Origin: Flavobacteriales bacterium
Lineage (GTDB): Bacteria; Bacteroidota; Bacteroidia; Flavobacteriales_G; Salibacteraceae
Length of the DNA: 37,940 bases
Assembly: GCA_020435995.1 (NCBI GenBank)
Contig: JAGQYO010000033.1
Span: 1 to 37,940, forward strand
Direction: 5' to 3'
Shown here: in pieces, positions 8,452 to 16,424 of the stretch
How the letters are laid out: every line of letters starts with the position of its first letter
How positions within the stretch are numbered: the stretch's first letter is position 1
Notes under the pieces: generated by a model
The model's input: only the letters and a program-made list of their open reading frames with translations
Told to the model about the DNA's origin: nothing
Database searches by the model: none
Position numbers and translations under genes: made by a program

Positions 8452-10140
8452 ATGTCAGACGATAAAAAGGTAATATTCAGCATGATCGGAATCTCTAAAG
8501 TGATTCCTCCGCAGCGTCAAATACTTAAAAATATACACCTCTCTTTTTTCTACGGGGCCAAGATTGGAATTATTGGTCTAAATGGGTCTGGAAAATCCAC
8601 ATTAATGAGAATTATTGCTGGAGTAGAAAAATCGTTTATTGGAGATATCACTTTTTCACCGGGCTATAACATTGGGTATCTCGAACAAGAGCCCAAAATG
8701 GATGACACCAAAACGGTGATAGAAATTGTAAAAGAAGGGGTTCAAGAGGTGGTAGATATCCTAAAGGAATACGAAGAAGTAAACAACAGCTTTATGGATC
8801 CTGCTGTGATGGAAGACCCCGACAAAATGGAGAAACTCATTGAACGTCAGGGGCAATTGAGCGATTTAATCGACCAGCACAACGCATGGGAATTAGATAC
8901 CAAACTCGATATTGCCATGGATGCATTGCGATGTCCTGAGCCTGAGGCTTTGGTCAAAAACCTCTCAGGTGGAGAAAAACGTCGTGTGGCACTGTGTAGG
9001 CTTTTGCTTAAAGAACCAGAAATTTTGCTTTTGGATGAACCTACCAACCACTTAGATGCCGAATCTGTTTTTTGGTTGGAGCAACATCTTCAGCAGTACA
9101 AGGGAACGGTGATAGCCATAACGCACGACAGGTATTTCTTGGATAATGTGGCGGGTTGGATTTTGGAACTCGATAGAGGAGAAGGTATACCTTGGAAAGG
9201 AAATTATTCGAGCTGGTTGGATCAAAAATCATCGCGATTGGCAGGTGAGGAAAAGGAAGCGAGTAAGAAAAGAAAAATATTAGAAAGAGAACTCGAATGG
9301 GTTAGAATGGCTCCCAAAGCGCGTCAATCTAAAAGCAAAGCGCGTATTTCTAATTATGAGAAAATGCTTGCCGATGAGGGAAAAGAAAAAATCGACAATT
9401 TGGAGATTTATATCCCACCAGGCCCTCGTTTGGGAAATGATGTTATCGAAAGCATTGATGTATCCAAAGGTTTTGAAGATCGGTTGCTCTATGAGAATCT
9501 AAATTTCAAGCTTCCACCAAATGGAATAGTAGGTATTATTGGCCCTAATGGCGCTGGTAAGACAACCTTGTTTAGAATGATAATGGGACTCGAAAAGCCC
9601 AACTCTGGCGAGTTTAAGGTAGGTTCTACTGTAAAAGTGGCCTATGTTGATCAAAGCCATGCCGATATCGATCCAAACAAAACAGTTTATGAAGTGCTTT
9701 CGGGCGGAGCCGATTGGATTGAAATTGGAAAAAATAAAATCAATGCTCGGGCTTATTGTACGAGATTCAATTTTGCTGGCGCCGACCAGCAGAAAAAAGT
9801 AGCTGTACTTTCAGGTGGAGAGCGCAACAGGCTTCATTTGGCCATCACGCTAAAGATGGAGGCGAATGTACTGTTGTTGGATGAGCCTACTAACGATATT
9901 GATATTAATACGCTTCGAGCCTTAGAAGAAGCTTTAGAAAATTTCGCTGGCTGTGCAGTTGTTATTTCTCACGATAGATGGTTTTTGGACCGGGTATGCA
10001 CACATATACTTGCGTTTGAAGGAGATAGCCAAGTGAAATATTACGAAGGATCGTTTAGTGATTATGAAGAAAACAAGCGAAAGAGATTGGGAGATGTAGC
10101 ACCCAAACGACTCAAGTATAAAAAGCTGGTAAGGGCATAG
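8452..10140 (+). CDS. ettA: Energy-dependent translational throttle protein EttA (ABC-F ATPase)
   Basis: A 562-residue ABC-F protein that binds the ribosomal E site and gates entry into elongation according to ATP/ADP level. Two ATPase halves are visible. First: Walker A GLNGSGKST (42-50), signature LSGGEKRR (171-178), Walker B LLLDEPTNHLD (192-202). Second: GPNGAGKTT (364-372), LSGGERNR (453-460), LLLDEPTNDID. The inter-domain tRNA-interaction segment around KSKARISNYEKM (294-305) and the C-terminal KRLGDVAPKRLKYKK are typical of EttA (E. coli EttA is 555 residues). I chose the ATG at 8452 because MSDDKKVIFSMIG matches family N-termini. The frame is open a further 35 codons upstream, but that part looks non-coding. 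A strong terminator follows. Confidence 0.96.
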   Translation: MSDDKKVIFSMIGISKVIPPQRQILKNIHLSFFYGAKIGIIGLNGSGKSTLMRIIAGVEKSFIGDITFSPGYNIGYLEQEPKMDDTKTVIEIVKEGVQEVVDILKEYEEVNNSFMDPAVMEDPDKMEKLIERQGQLSDLIDQHNAWELDTKLDIAMDALRCPEPEALVKNLSGGEKRRVALCRLLLKEPEILLLDEPTNHLDAESVFWLEQHLQQYKGTVIAITHDRYFLDNVAGWILELDRGEGIPWKGNYSSWLDQKSSRLAGEEKEASKKRKILERELEWVRMAPKARQSKSKARISNYEKMLADEGKEKIDNLEIYIPPGPRLGNDVIESIDVSKGFEDRLLYENLNFKLPPNGIVGIIGPNGAGKTTLFRMIMGLEKPNSGEFKVGSTVKVAYVDQSHADIDPNKTVYEVLSGGADWIEIGKNKINARAYCTRFNFAGADQQKKVAVLSGGERNRLHLAITLKMEANVLLLDEPTNDIDINTLRALEEALENFAGCAVVISHDRWFLDRVCTHILAFEGDSQVKYYEGSFSDYEENKRKRLGDVAPKRLKYKKLVRA

Positions 10141-10157
10141 CCAAAGTTGTTATTCGA

Positions 10158-10201
10158 AAAAAGAAAAGCCTGATTGAATATTCAATCAGGCTTTTCTTTT
10201 T
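10158..10201. terminator. Bidirectional intrinsic terminator
   Basis: A perfect 44-nt palindrome. The GC part of the stem is GCCTGATTGAA/TTCAATCAGGC around a TA centre. It is flanked by A-rich and T-rich tails on both sides (AAAAAAGAAAA and TTTTCTTTTT). It sits 17 nt after ettA and 17 nt after the stop of the convergent gene at 10219-10848, so it can end both transcripts. Confidence 0.92.
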
Positions 10202-10218
10202 ACATATTGTGCTGGTAA

Positions 10219-10848
10219 TTATTTCCCAGGATTGCCCAACATATCTGATACCCCAGGAGCCAGAGTTGCACCTTTGTGGGTTTTGTATTCTTGAATTTTT
10301 CTTTCACTCAATTCGTATTTCATATCGTGAACATTTATATCCGTCAAAAACAAATTGGGTACATCACGAGTCATTGAAGGGTTTTTGTCGGCTTCTAATT
10401 TTCCAATAACGATTACCATTTTGGCTTGTGCATCCTTGTCCCATTTAATCATTACAATCAAATCTTGAGAAGAATCTAGAAAGTACTCGCCATCGCTTTT
10501 TACCTTAAAAGCCATTTTAGTTCCTACTCTTCCTATTTCTTGCATAGCAGGAAGCTTTTCGGGGGCTTTCATTACCCTTTTCATTTTTTCAAAGGCATCG
10601 ATAATTTCTTGTAGCTTTTCTCGTTCGATGGCGTTTGGACCTGCCAACACTTCAGAACTACCTACCATTAATTCGATTAAAACAAGATCTTTAAAAGTTG
10701 GGTTATCGGGTTCAAATATTGCCAAAGAGCCTTCCTGCAATTCATTGTTAACGACTTGGGATGCCCCAAATTTTCCAATAAGACCTTGAGAATACCCATT
10801 GAAAGTCAGAAAAGAAAAGATGGAGAGAAATAATACTGTCTTACGCAT
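10219..10848 (-). CDS. Exported protein, function unknown
   Basis: A 209-residue protein with an N-terminal signal peptide (hydrophobic residues 4-16, likely cleavage after NGYSQ). The mature part contains a long amphipathic region (EREKLQEIIDAFEKMKRVMK, about residues 75-94) and a charged C-terminus with YELSERKIQEYKTHKG. There is no enzymatic motif, no T9SS domain and no lipobox. It converges on ettA and shares its terminator. The divergent neighbour is hisS, and the 128-nt gap must hold both promoters. I do not recognise the family. Confidence 0.7.
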   Translation of the reverse strand: MRKTVLFLSIFSFLTFNGYSQGLIGKFGASQVVNNELQEGSLAIFEPDNPTFKDLVLIELMVGSSEVLAGPNAIEREKLQEIIDAFEKMKRVMKAPEKLPAMQEIGRVGTKMAFKVKSDGEYFLDSSQDLIVMIKWDKDAQAKMVIVIGKLEADKNPSMTRDVPNLFLTDINVHDMKYELSERKIQEYKTHKGATLAPGVSDMLGNPGK

Positions 10849-10976
10849 ACGAAATATTTTTAATGGGCAAAATAAAGGATTCTTTACGTTTTATTCTGTC
10901 TTTTTTAAGGTTTGTGATTATAGTTCTTTGATTCACGACCTGAATCGCGCATTTTTGCTGGACAAATACAGGTATT

Positions 10977-12290
10977 TTGAACAAATTAAATACACCCAAA
11001 GGCACACGTGATTTTCTTCCCGATCAGGTAAAAAAACGGAATTACATTTTTGATACTGTAAAACATGTATTTGACTTGTATGGGTTTGTGCCCATTGAAA
11101 CGCCCGCTATGGAACTTACCGAAACCCTTATGGGAAAATATGGTGAAGAGGGTGATAGGTTGATTTTTAAAATTCTTGCCAGGGGCGAAAAACTTAAAAG
11201 TGCCTTAGAGTCGGGAAAAGAAACTTCGATGGCAGAGGAAGCCCTCCGCTATGACCTTACAGTGCCCTTTGCGCGATTTGTAGTGCAGCATCAGAATGAG
11301 CTTTCGTTTCCATTTAAAAGGTACCAGATTCAGCCTGTTTGGCGCGCCGATAGACCACAAAAAGGACGGTATCGTGAGTTTTTTCAGTGTGATGTGGATA
11401 CAATTGGTTCTGATTCGTTGTTGAATGAGGTTGAGCTGGTTCAAATTGTAAGCGAAGTTTTTGAAAAACTCAAACTTCCCGAAATCGTTGTTAAAATCAA
11501 CAACAGAAAAATCCTTCAAGGAATTGCTGAAGTGGTGAACGAACCAGATCGAATGGTGGATATAACCGTGGCTTTGGACAAGCTGGATAAAATAGGTCGC
11601 GAAAAAGTTGAGGAGGAATTGCTTGCAAGAGGCGTTTCAAACGAGGCTATTCAAAAATTGGGATACCTCTTTGAGAATCCAGGCTTAACGTCCATCCGAA
11701 ATTTTGTGGCTACCAGCGAAATTGGAATGAAGGGTATTGAGGAAATTGAATTTTTGTTTTCGCGATGTAATGAATTGGGAATTCAATCCATCGCATTTGA
11801 CCCTACGCTAGCGCGAGGCTTAAACTATTACACTGGCGCTATTTTCGAGGTGGTTCACCCAGATTTTCCATCAAGTATTTGCGGTGGTGGAAGATACGAT
11901 GACCTTACGGGCATTTTTGGATTAAAGAATTTATCGGGTGTGGGTGTATCATTTGGGGCAGACAGAATTTACGATTTGTTGGAGCAGAAGGATCTTTTTC
12001 CACAGCAAATTTCAAATTCGACTCAGGTATTATTTATCAATTTTGGTGATACAGAAGCGAAGCAATGTATCTTGTGGGCTGCTCAATTGCGAAGGGCGGG
12101 AAAAAGGGTAGAGGTATATCCAGACAGTGCCAAACTCAAAAAGCAAATGAAATATGCCGATGATAAATCCATTCCGTGGGTGGCCCTTATAGGTGAACGA
12201 GAAATTCAGGATCAAAAACTGACAATAAAAAACATGAATACAGGAAACCAGGAATCTATTTCGATTTCGGATTTCCTTCAAAAACTTTAA
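10977..12290 (+). CDS. hisS: Histidine--tRNA ligase
   Basis: Class II aminoacyl-tRNA synthetase that charges tRNA-His in the cytoplasm. It is 437 residues long. The N-terminal TPKGTRDFLP is the family hallmark. Motif 2 lies at about 116-141 (VWRADRPQKG then YREFFQCDVD), the histidine-binding loop LARGLNYYTG at 278-287, and GGGRYDDL (303-310) follows. The C-terminal anticodon-binding domain includes VEVYPDSAKLKKQMKYAD. The start appears to be TTG (10977): residues just after it are the conserved N-terminus, and I see no in-frame ATG close upstream. The stop is 4 nt before the hutH start, so the two are almost certainly co-transcribed. Confidence 0.96.
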   Translation: MNKLNTPKGTRDFLPDQVKKRNYIFDTVKHVFDLYGFVPIETPAMELTETLMGKYGEEGDRLIFKILARGEKLKSALESGKETSMAEEALRYDLTVPFARFVVQHQNELSFPFKRYQIQPVWRADRPQKGRYREFFQCDVDTIGSDSLLNEVELVQIVSEVFEKLKLPEIVVKINNRKILQGIAEVVNEPDRMVDITVALDKLDKIGREKVEEELLARGVSNEAIQKLGYLFENPGLTSIRNFVATSEIGMKGIEEIEFLFSRCNELGIQSIAFDPTLARGLNYYTGAIFEVVHPDFPSSICGGGRYDDLTGIFGLKNLSGVGVSFGADRIYDLLEQKDLFPQQISNSTQVLFINFGDTEAKQCILWAAQLRRAGKRVEVYPDSAKLKKQMKYADDKSIPWVALIGEREIQDQKLTIKNMNTGNQESISISDFLQKL

Positions 12291-12294
12291 AAAA

Positions 12295-13770
12295 ATGGAA
12301 TTGCATAATATTTCGGGATATCATTTATCGTTGGAGCAAATTGATGAAATTGTTTCATCTAATGCCTATTTGGAATTAAGCCAAGGCTCAATTGACAGAA
12401 TAAACTTTTGTAGGGCCTATCTCGATAAAAAAATGGCCACCAGCAAGGAACCAATTTACGGAATTAATACCGGCTTTGGCTCACTTTATGACAGGGAGAT
12501 ATCTAACCAAGACCTTGGTAAACTTCAAAGAAACCTAGTGCTTTCTCATGCCTGTGGAATTGGAGAAGAAGTAGCGCCAGAGATAGTTAAGCTCATGCTG
12601 TTACTCAAAATTCAAGGTTTGAGTTATGGTCATTCAGGTGTGCAATTGGCTACCGTACTTCGTCTCATTGATTTTTACAATAACGATATTATCCCCGTGG
12701 TTTACCAACAAGGATCATTGGGTGCATCGGGTGATTTGGCACCATTGGCCCACTTAAGTTTACCACTGTTGGGGCTAGGTGAAGTTTATTGCCAAGATAC
12801 AAGAATGTCAAGTGAAGAAATGATGGAGGAATTTGGGTGGCAACCCATTGAACTCCAGAGCAAAGAAGGGTTGGCTTTACTTAATGGCACTCAGTTTATG
12901 GGTGCTTATGCCGTTTGGAGTTTTCTTAAAGCAAAAAAATTAAGCGACAATGCTGATTTAATTGCGAGCATGTCATTGGATGCTTATGACGGACGGTTGG
13001 AACCATTTGATGAAGACCTGCACATGCTAAGAAACCACACTGGACAAATAAAAACGGCACAAAATGTTCGAAAGAATTTGGAGGGAAGTGAAATTGCCAT
13101 CCAACCTAAGAAACATGTGCAAGATCCCTACTCATTTCGATGCATACCGCAAGTACACGGAGCCACCAAGGATGCGCTCAAGTACATAGAGAAAGTGATA
13201 GAGAATGAGGTGAATGCCGTAACGGATAACCCTACAATTTTTCCTGAAAGAGATAAAATAATTTCAGGTGGAAATTTTCACGGGCAGCCACTTGCGTTGG
13301 TATTAGACCATCTGGCGATTGCTTGTGCCGAATTGGCATCGATCTCCGAAAGAAGAACTTACAAACTAATCTCTGGAAACCGAGGGTTACCCCCTTATTT
13401 AGTAGCTCAACCTGGCTTGAATAGCGGCTTTATGATTCCTCAATATACCGCTGCAAGCATTGTAAGTCAAAACAAAGGTTTGTGTTTTCCTGCGTCGGTA
13501 GATACGATTGATAGCAGCAATGGGCAAGAAGACCATGTGAGTATGGGGGCCAACGGGGCTACTAAGTGCTATCGTGTTATTCAAAATGTACAAAAGGTGC
13601 TAGGCATTGAATTGATGAATGCCGCCCAAGCGATTGAGTTTAGAAGGCCACTAAAATCGTCGGCGAAGATTGAAGATTTTATCGCAAAATACCGCAAGGT
13701 TGTTCCTTTTGTGAAGGAGGATGCGCTACTCAGTGATTTAATGCGGAGTTCATTCAATTTTTTGGACTAG
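12295..13770 (+). CDS. hutH: Histidine ammonia-lyase
   Basis: Converts L-histidine to trans-urocanate and ammonia, the first step of histidine breakdown. It is 491 residues long. The MIO cofactor-forming triad Ala-Ser-Gly is at 144-146 in GSLGASGDLAPLAHLS. The Tyr in IYGINTGFG (Tyr55) and the Ser-His in LVLSHACG (His85) match Tyr53 and His83 of the characterised Pseudomonas enzyme; the latter is typical of histidine rather than tyrosine lyases. NGTQ, SFRCIPQVHGA and the Asn-Pro region (AVTDNPTIFPE) are also family features. It starts 4 nt after hisS. No other hut gene (hutU, hutI, hutG) is in the window, so the downstream pathway must be encoded elsewhere or be absent. Confidence 0.93.
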   Translation: MELHNISGYHLSLEQIDEIVSSNAYLELSQGSIDRINFCRAYLDKKMATSKEPIYGINTGFGSLYDREISNQDLGKLQRNLVLSHACGIGEEVAPEIVKLMLLLKIQGLSYGHSGVQLATVLRLIDFYNNDIIPVVYQQGSLGASGDLAPLAHLSLPLLGLGEVYCQDTRMSSEEMMEEFGWQPIELQSKEGLALLNGTQFMGAYAVWSFLKAKKLSDNADLIASMSLDAYDGRLEPFDEDLHMLRNHTGQIKTAQNVRKNLEGSEIAIQPKKHVQDPYSFRCIPQVHGATKDALKYIEKVIENEVNAVTDNPTIFPERDKIISGGNFHGQPLALVLDHLAIACAELASISERRTYKLISGNRGLPPYLVAQPGLNSGFMIPQYTAASIVSQNKGLCFPASVDTIDSSNGQEDHVSMGANGATKCYRVIQNVQKVLGIELMNAAQAIEFRRPLKSSAKIEDFIAKYRKVVPFVKEDALLSDLMRSSFNFLD

Positions 13771-13880
13771 GTATTTAAAGCTGTTGAATGTGACTTTGTA
13801 GAAGTTGTATCCAAATGATTAGCACTTTAATCTTATCCAAAAAATGCATGTAGGCAGCAAAGGCCGCCATAACTATTCAA

Positions 13881-14291
13881 TTAGTCACCTTTATAAACTA
13901 CACTATTTCGTTCGGTTTCGAAGAGTTCAACTTCGAGGCTAAGGTGCTGTGGGATCTTTGGCCTCAGTTTGTTCCAGATGATGACGGAAATATTCTCCGC
14001 AGTAGGATTCAATTCTTTGAATTCTGGAATTTGTTCGTTTAAATTTTTGTGATCTAGGTATTTACAAATTTCATTTTCGATCAAATTCTTCAACAGTTTA
14101 AGATCCATTACAAACCCTGTTTCTGGATCAATTTCGCCCCCAACTTCTACTGTAAGGTTGTAATTGTGTCCGTGATATAAGGGGTTGCTACAAAGCCCAA
14201 AAATGGCTTCATTTTTTTCATTCGACCAATCTGGTCTGTGCAAGCGGTGAGCAGCATTGAAGTGTCCTTTACGTTTTACTCGAGCTTTCAT
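13881..14291 (-). CDS. 6-pyruvoyl-tetrahydropterin synthase / QueD-family protein (PTPS-II-like motif)
   Basis: A 136-residue T-fold enzyme acting on dihydroneopterin triphosphate. Zinc ligands are His15 (FNAAHRL) and His40/His42 (HGHNY). The catalytic Cys34 lies in CSNPLYHGH, i.e. Cys-x5-His-Gly-His. Asp80-His81 (DHKNLN) and Glu125 (LFETERN) complete the expected active site. Family knowledge: QueD (7-deazaguanine pathway) normally has Cys-x3-HGH, while eukaryotic-type and bacterial PTPS-II have Cys-x5-HGH. The protein therefore looks more like a 6-pyruvoyl-tetrahydropterin synthase than a QueD, although automatic annotation often says QueD. Its ATG overlaps the idi stop (ATGA), so translation is coupled to idi. 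Confidence 0.85.
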   Translation of the reverse strand: MKARVKRKGHFNAAHRLHRPDWSNEKNEAIFGLCSNPLYHGHNYNLTVEVGGEIDPETGFVMDLKLLKNLIENEICKYLDHKNLNEQIPEFKELNPTAENISVIIWNKLRPKIPQHLSLEVELFETERNSVVYKGD

Positions 14292-14827
14292 TGTTGTAGT
14301 TGTTTAGATTTTAAAAAAGAGAGCACTTTGGGAAGGGCAATAATGAACCACGGTGTAAATTCATGGGGAGATTGTGTCGTCCTCTGATCGATCCATGCTA
14401 GGTCAGCAAATTTCCATTCCGCAACTTCCGACAAATCGGGGTACACTGGGCCATTGTGATTCCCTAGGAGGACATGATCGTACTCATGCTCCTCAAGTCC
14501 GTTTTCTAGCTTTGCTTTATAGATAAAGTCAAAAGCCTTGGTTAATTCACTTTCAATCCCAAGTTCTTCTTTAAGCCTTCTATGAGCAGCGTTTTCAATT
14601 TTTTCATTTTCAAATGGATGGCTACAACATGCATTTGTCCATAGCCCACCACTGTGGTATTTGTCATCCGCTCGCCTGTGAATGAGCATTTGGCCCTCAT
14701 CATTAAATAAAAAAATAGAAAATGCGCGATGGAGCACTCCCAATTCGTGGGCCTTCATTTTTTCTAACAGCCCAATTTGTTGGTCTTTTTCATCTACTAA
14801 TATGACTTGTATTTCTGAATTTGCCAT
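14288..14827 (-). CDS. idi: Isopentenyl-diphosphate delta-isomerase, type 1
   Basis: Nudix-fold enzyme that interconverts isopentenyl and dimethylallyl diphosphate for isoprenoid synthesis. It is 179 residues long, close to E. coli Idi (182). Metal ligands and active-site residues are visible: His27 and His33 (AHELGVLHRAFS), Cys67 and His70 in WTNACCSHP, the Nudix-like helix AAHRRLKEELGI (80-91), and the Glu pair in EEHEYDH (112-118). It overlaps the pterin synthase gene by 4 nt. A TAGCTTTG box lies 5 nt upstream of the ATG and a perfect 14-bp palindrome lies just beyond it. Confidence 0.95.
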   Translation of the reverse strand: MANSEIQVILVDEKDQQIGLLEKMKAHELGVLHRAFSIFLFNDEGQMLIHRRADDKYHSGGLWTNACCSHPFENEKIENAAHRRLKEELGIESELTKAFDFIYKAKLENGLEEHEYDHVLLGNHNGPVYPDLSEVAEWKFADLAWIDQRTTQSPHEFTPWFIIALPKVLSFLKSKQLQQ

Positions 14828-14832
14828 TTTTT

Positions 14833-14860
14833 CAAAGCTAATTTTTTATTTCATGAAATA
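14833..14860 (-). promoter_or_regulatory. idi promoter box with adjacent palindrome
   Basis: On the minus strand TAGCTTTG (14833-14840) matches TAnnTTTG and stands 5 nt before the idi ATG. Directly upstream, 14847-14860 is the perfect palindrome TATTTCATGAAATA, in the spacer between the expected -33 and -7 boxes. No -33 TTG is seen at the normal distance, so this promoter might need an activator bound at the palindrome (inference). Confidence 0.4.
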
Positions 14861-14921
14861 GGGCCTTGACCATGGTTCAATCATTTGAATAAGTTAAAAT
14901 TTAGGAGGAATAAGTAGGGAC

Positions 14922-15632
14922 TTATTTCACTGAAAAAGACCATCCTTTTTCAGTCTTGAGTTTGGAGCTTTGGAAAACTCCTTTTCCGCCCTTTACCATC
15001 AAATGAATACCAACCAAACCTGTACCTGTGCCTGCTACTACGCCAAGCGTTCCCCAAATTACATCTGTGCTATTGGGGTCGATGAGCTCTGCACTTACCA
15101 CGCACAATGCCACGCCAGCCGCTGTAAGGCCTGTTCCGATAGCGAAATTAGCTACGCCAGCAGATCGCCATCCCATTGTTTTGGTAAAATTTTTCCCCAC
15201 CATTTCGAGTTTATTCACCTGAATCTTGTTGCTGTCTATGGTCACGTATTGTCTATCTATTTTTATCAAAATTCCCTTTTGAATTTTATCATCCGTATTG
15301 GTTTTGAATTTCACAAACTCACCTTCGCTGAATTCAATAAGTTGCTTTCTTTTTTTATGTTCGGCTACGAGTTTGGGTCCTGAAGGCTTTTTTTTCTTCG
15401 TTTTTTTTGAAGTGTTTTTTTCTTCTTTCACTTTCTTGTTTATCGAAGGCCCTGAAGGTGGCGGTGGTGGTGCAAATTCGCCATCTGGCGCACCGCGTTC
15501 TGGCTTCACTTCTTGGAATTGATTTTTCTTAGGTGTGGTTACTTCATCTGTTCCGATGGTAACATCTTCTTGTGCCCTGCCAGACAAAGTACATATTAAA
15601 ACCACAATACCAATGAGTAATTTGTATTTCAT
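14922..15632 (-). CDS. Exported membrane-associated protein with Pro-rich and Lys-rich segments, function unknown
   Basis: A 236-residue protein with a signal peptide (hydrophobic 4-16, cleavage near GRAQ). A low-complexity segment follows: Pro-rich APPPPPSGPS (about 54-63), then very Lys-rich (KKTKKKKPSGPK). A compact domain comes next (FVKFKTNTDDKIQKGILIKI, VTIDSNKIQVNKL), like a small SH3-like or PilZ-like beta unit. Two hydrophobic Gly-rich segments near 160-180 and 193-212 could span a membrane. Its ATG overlaps the TAA of the YdcF-like gene (TAATG), so the two are coupled. Family not recognised. Confidence 0.75.
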   Translation of the reverse strand: MKYKLLIGIVVLICTLSGRAQEDVTIGTDEVTTPKKNQFQEVKPERGAPDGEFAPPPPPSGPSINKKVKEEKNTSKKTKKKKPSGPKLVAEHKKRKQLIEFSEGEFVKFKTNTDDKIQKGILIKIDRQYVTIDSNKIQVNKLEMVGKNFTKTMGWRSAGVANFAIGTGLTAAGVALCVVSAELIDPNSTDVIWGTLGVVAGTGTGLVGIHLMVKGGKGVFQSSKLKTEKGWSFSVK

Positions 15633-16393
15633 TACACGTATCCCATCAGTTTATAAACGAAGTAGCCTACCCACTCATGAATAACGATATTCCAGCGAAA
15701 TAGTGTGTCAGCCTGCGGCAAAAACATGTGGTCGAAATAGAACTTTCGCTCTCCTACCAACCCGTCAACATTATATGGAACCACTTCAAGGCCGATTTTT
15801 GTGAAACAAGCTTGAGAACGGGGCATGTGCATGGCGCTGGTAATAAGCAAATAAGGCGGTTTTATACCGAGGCTATCAAGTATTTTTTTTGTTTCAATGG
15901 CGTTTTCTCTTGTGTTTTTGGAGTTTGGCTCAACCAAAAGATCCTTTTTTTTAACCCCCATGTTTACAATATGTCTCGCTGTATAGGCCGCTTCGCCTTC
16001 CAAGTCTCCTAAGAGTTGGCCTTGGCCACCGCTAAGTAAAATTCCGTTTATTTTTTTTGTATGGTACAGCTCCAAGGCTTGCCAAATTCGATCGCCACTT
16101 TCATATAGATTGAGCTGGTCGGCCTTAGGAGCATGCACGCTATATCCTCCAAGCACAATGGCGTAGTTAAAGTTTTGGTCATTTTCTAATCGGCTCATTT
16201 CGGGTTCCCACAACCGGATAAGTTCATCTTGTAAAAACGCATTGGTAAACACAAAAAAGAGAACCACACCACCTATAAGGAATTTTCGGGCCGTGGCTTT
16301 GTTTTTCCAGAAAAGGGCTAGCACCAAACACGCAGCAATCCACATTACTGGAGTGGTGGCAAAAAATAAAATTTTAGAAAGAGCGTGAAACAT
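15632..16393 (-). CDS. YdcF/SanA/ElyC-family (DUF218) membrane protein
   Basis: A 253-residue protein of the DUF218 superfamily. Two N-terminal transmembrane segments (about 8-27 and 37-54) are followed by a periplasmic Rossmann-like domain. Typical features are AIVLGGYS at about 78-85, ILLSGGQG, the family signature NSKNTRENA (Asn-Thr-x-Glu-Asn-Ala), LLITSAMHMPRS and a C-terminal HEWVGYFVYK. Family knowledge: ElyC and SanA influence envelope integrity, peptidoglycan or lipid carrier metabolism in E. coli; the chemistry is not settled. It lies 31 nt downstream of a T9SS protein gene and overlaps the next gene by 1 nt, consistent with one long minus-strand transcript. Confidence 0.88.
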   Translation of the reverse strand: MFHALSKILFFATTPVMWIAACLVLALFWKNKATARKFLIGGVVLFFVFTNAFLQDELIRLWEPEMSRLENDQNFNYAIVLGGYSVHAPKADQLNLYESGDRIWQALELYHTKKINGILLSGGQGQLLGDLEGEAAYTARHIVNMGVKKKDLLVEPNSKNTRENAIETKKILDSLGIKPPYLLITSAMHMPRSQACFTKIGLEVVPYNVDGLVGERKFYFDHMFLPQADTLFRWNIVIHEWVGYFVYKLMGYV

Positions 16394-16424
16394 GAATGGA
16401 GAAGATGCCGCGAAAGAATTTCTT

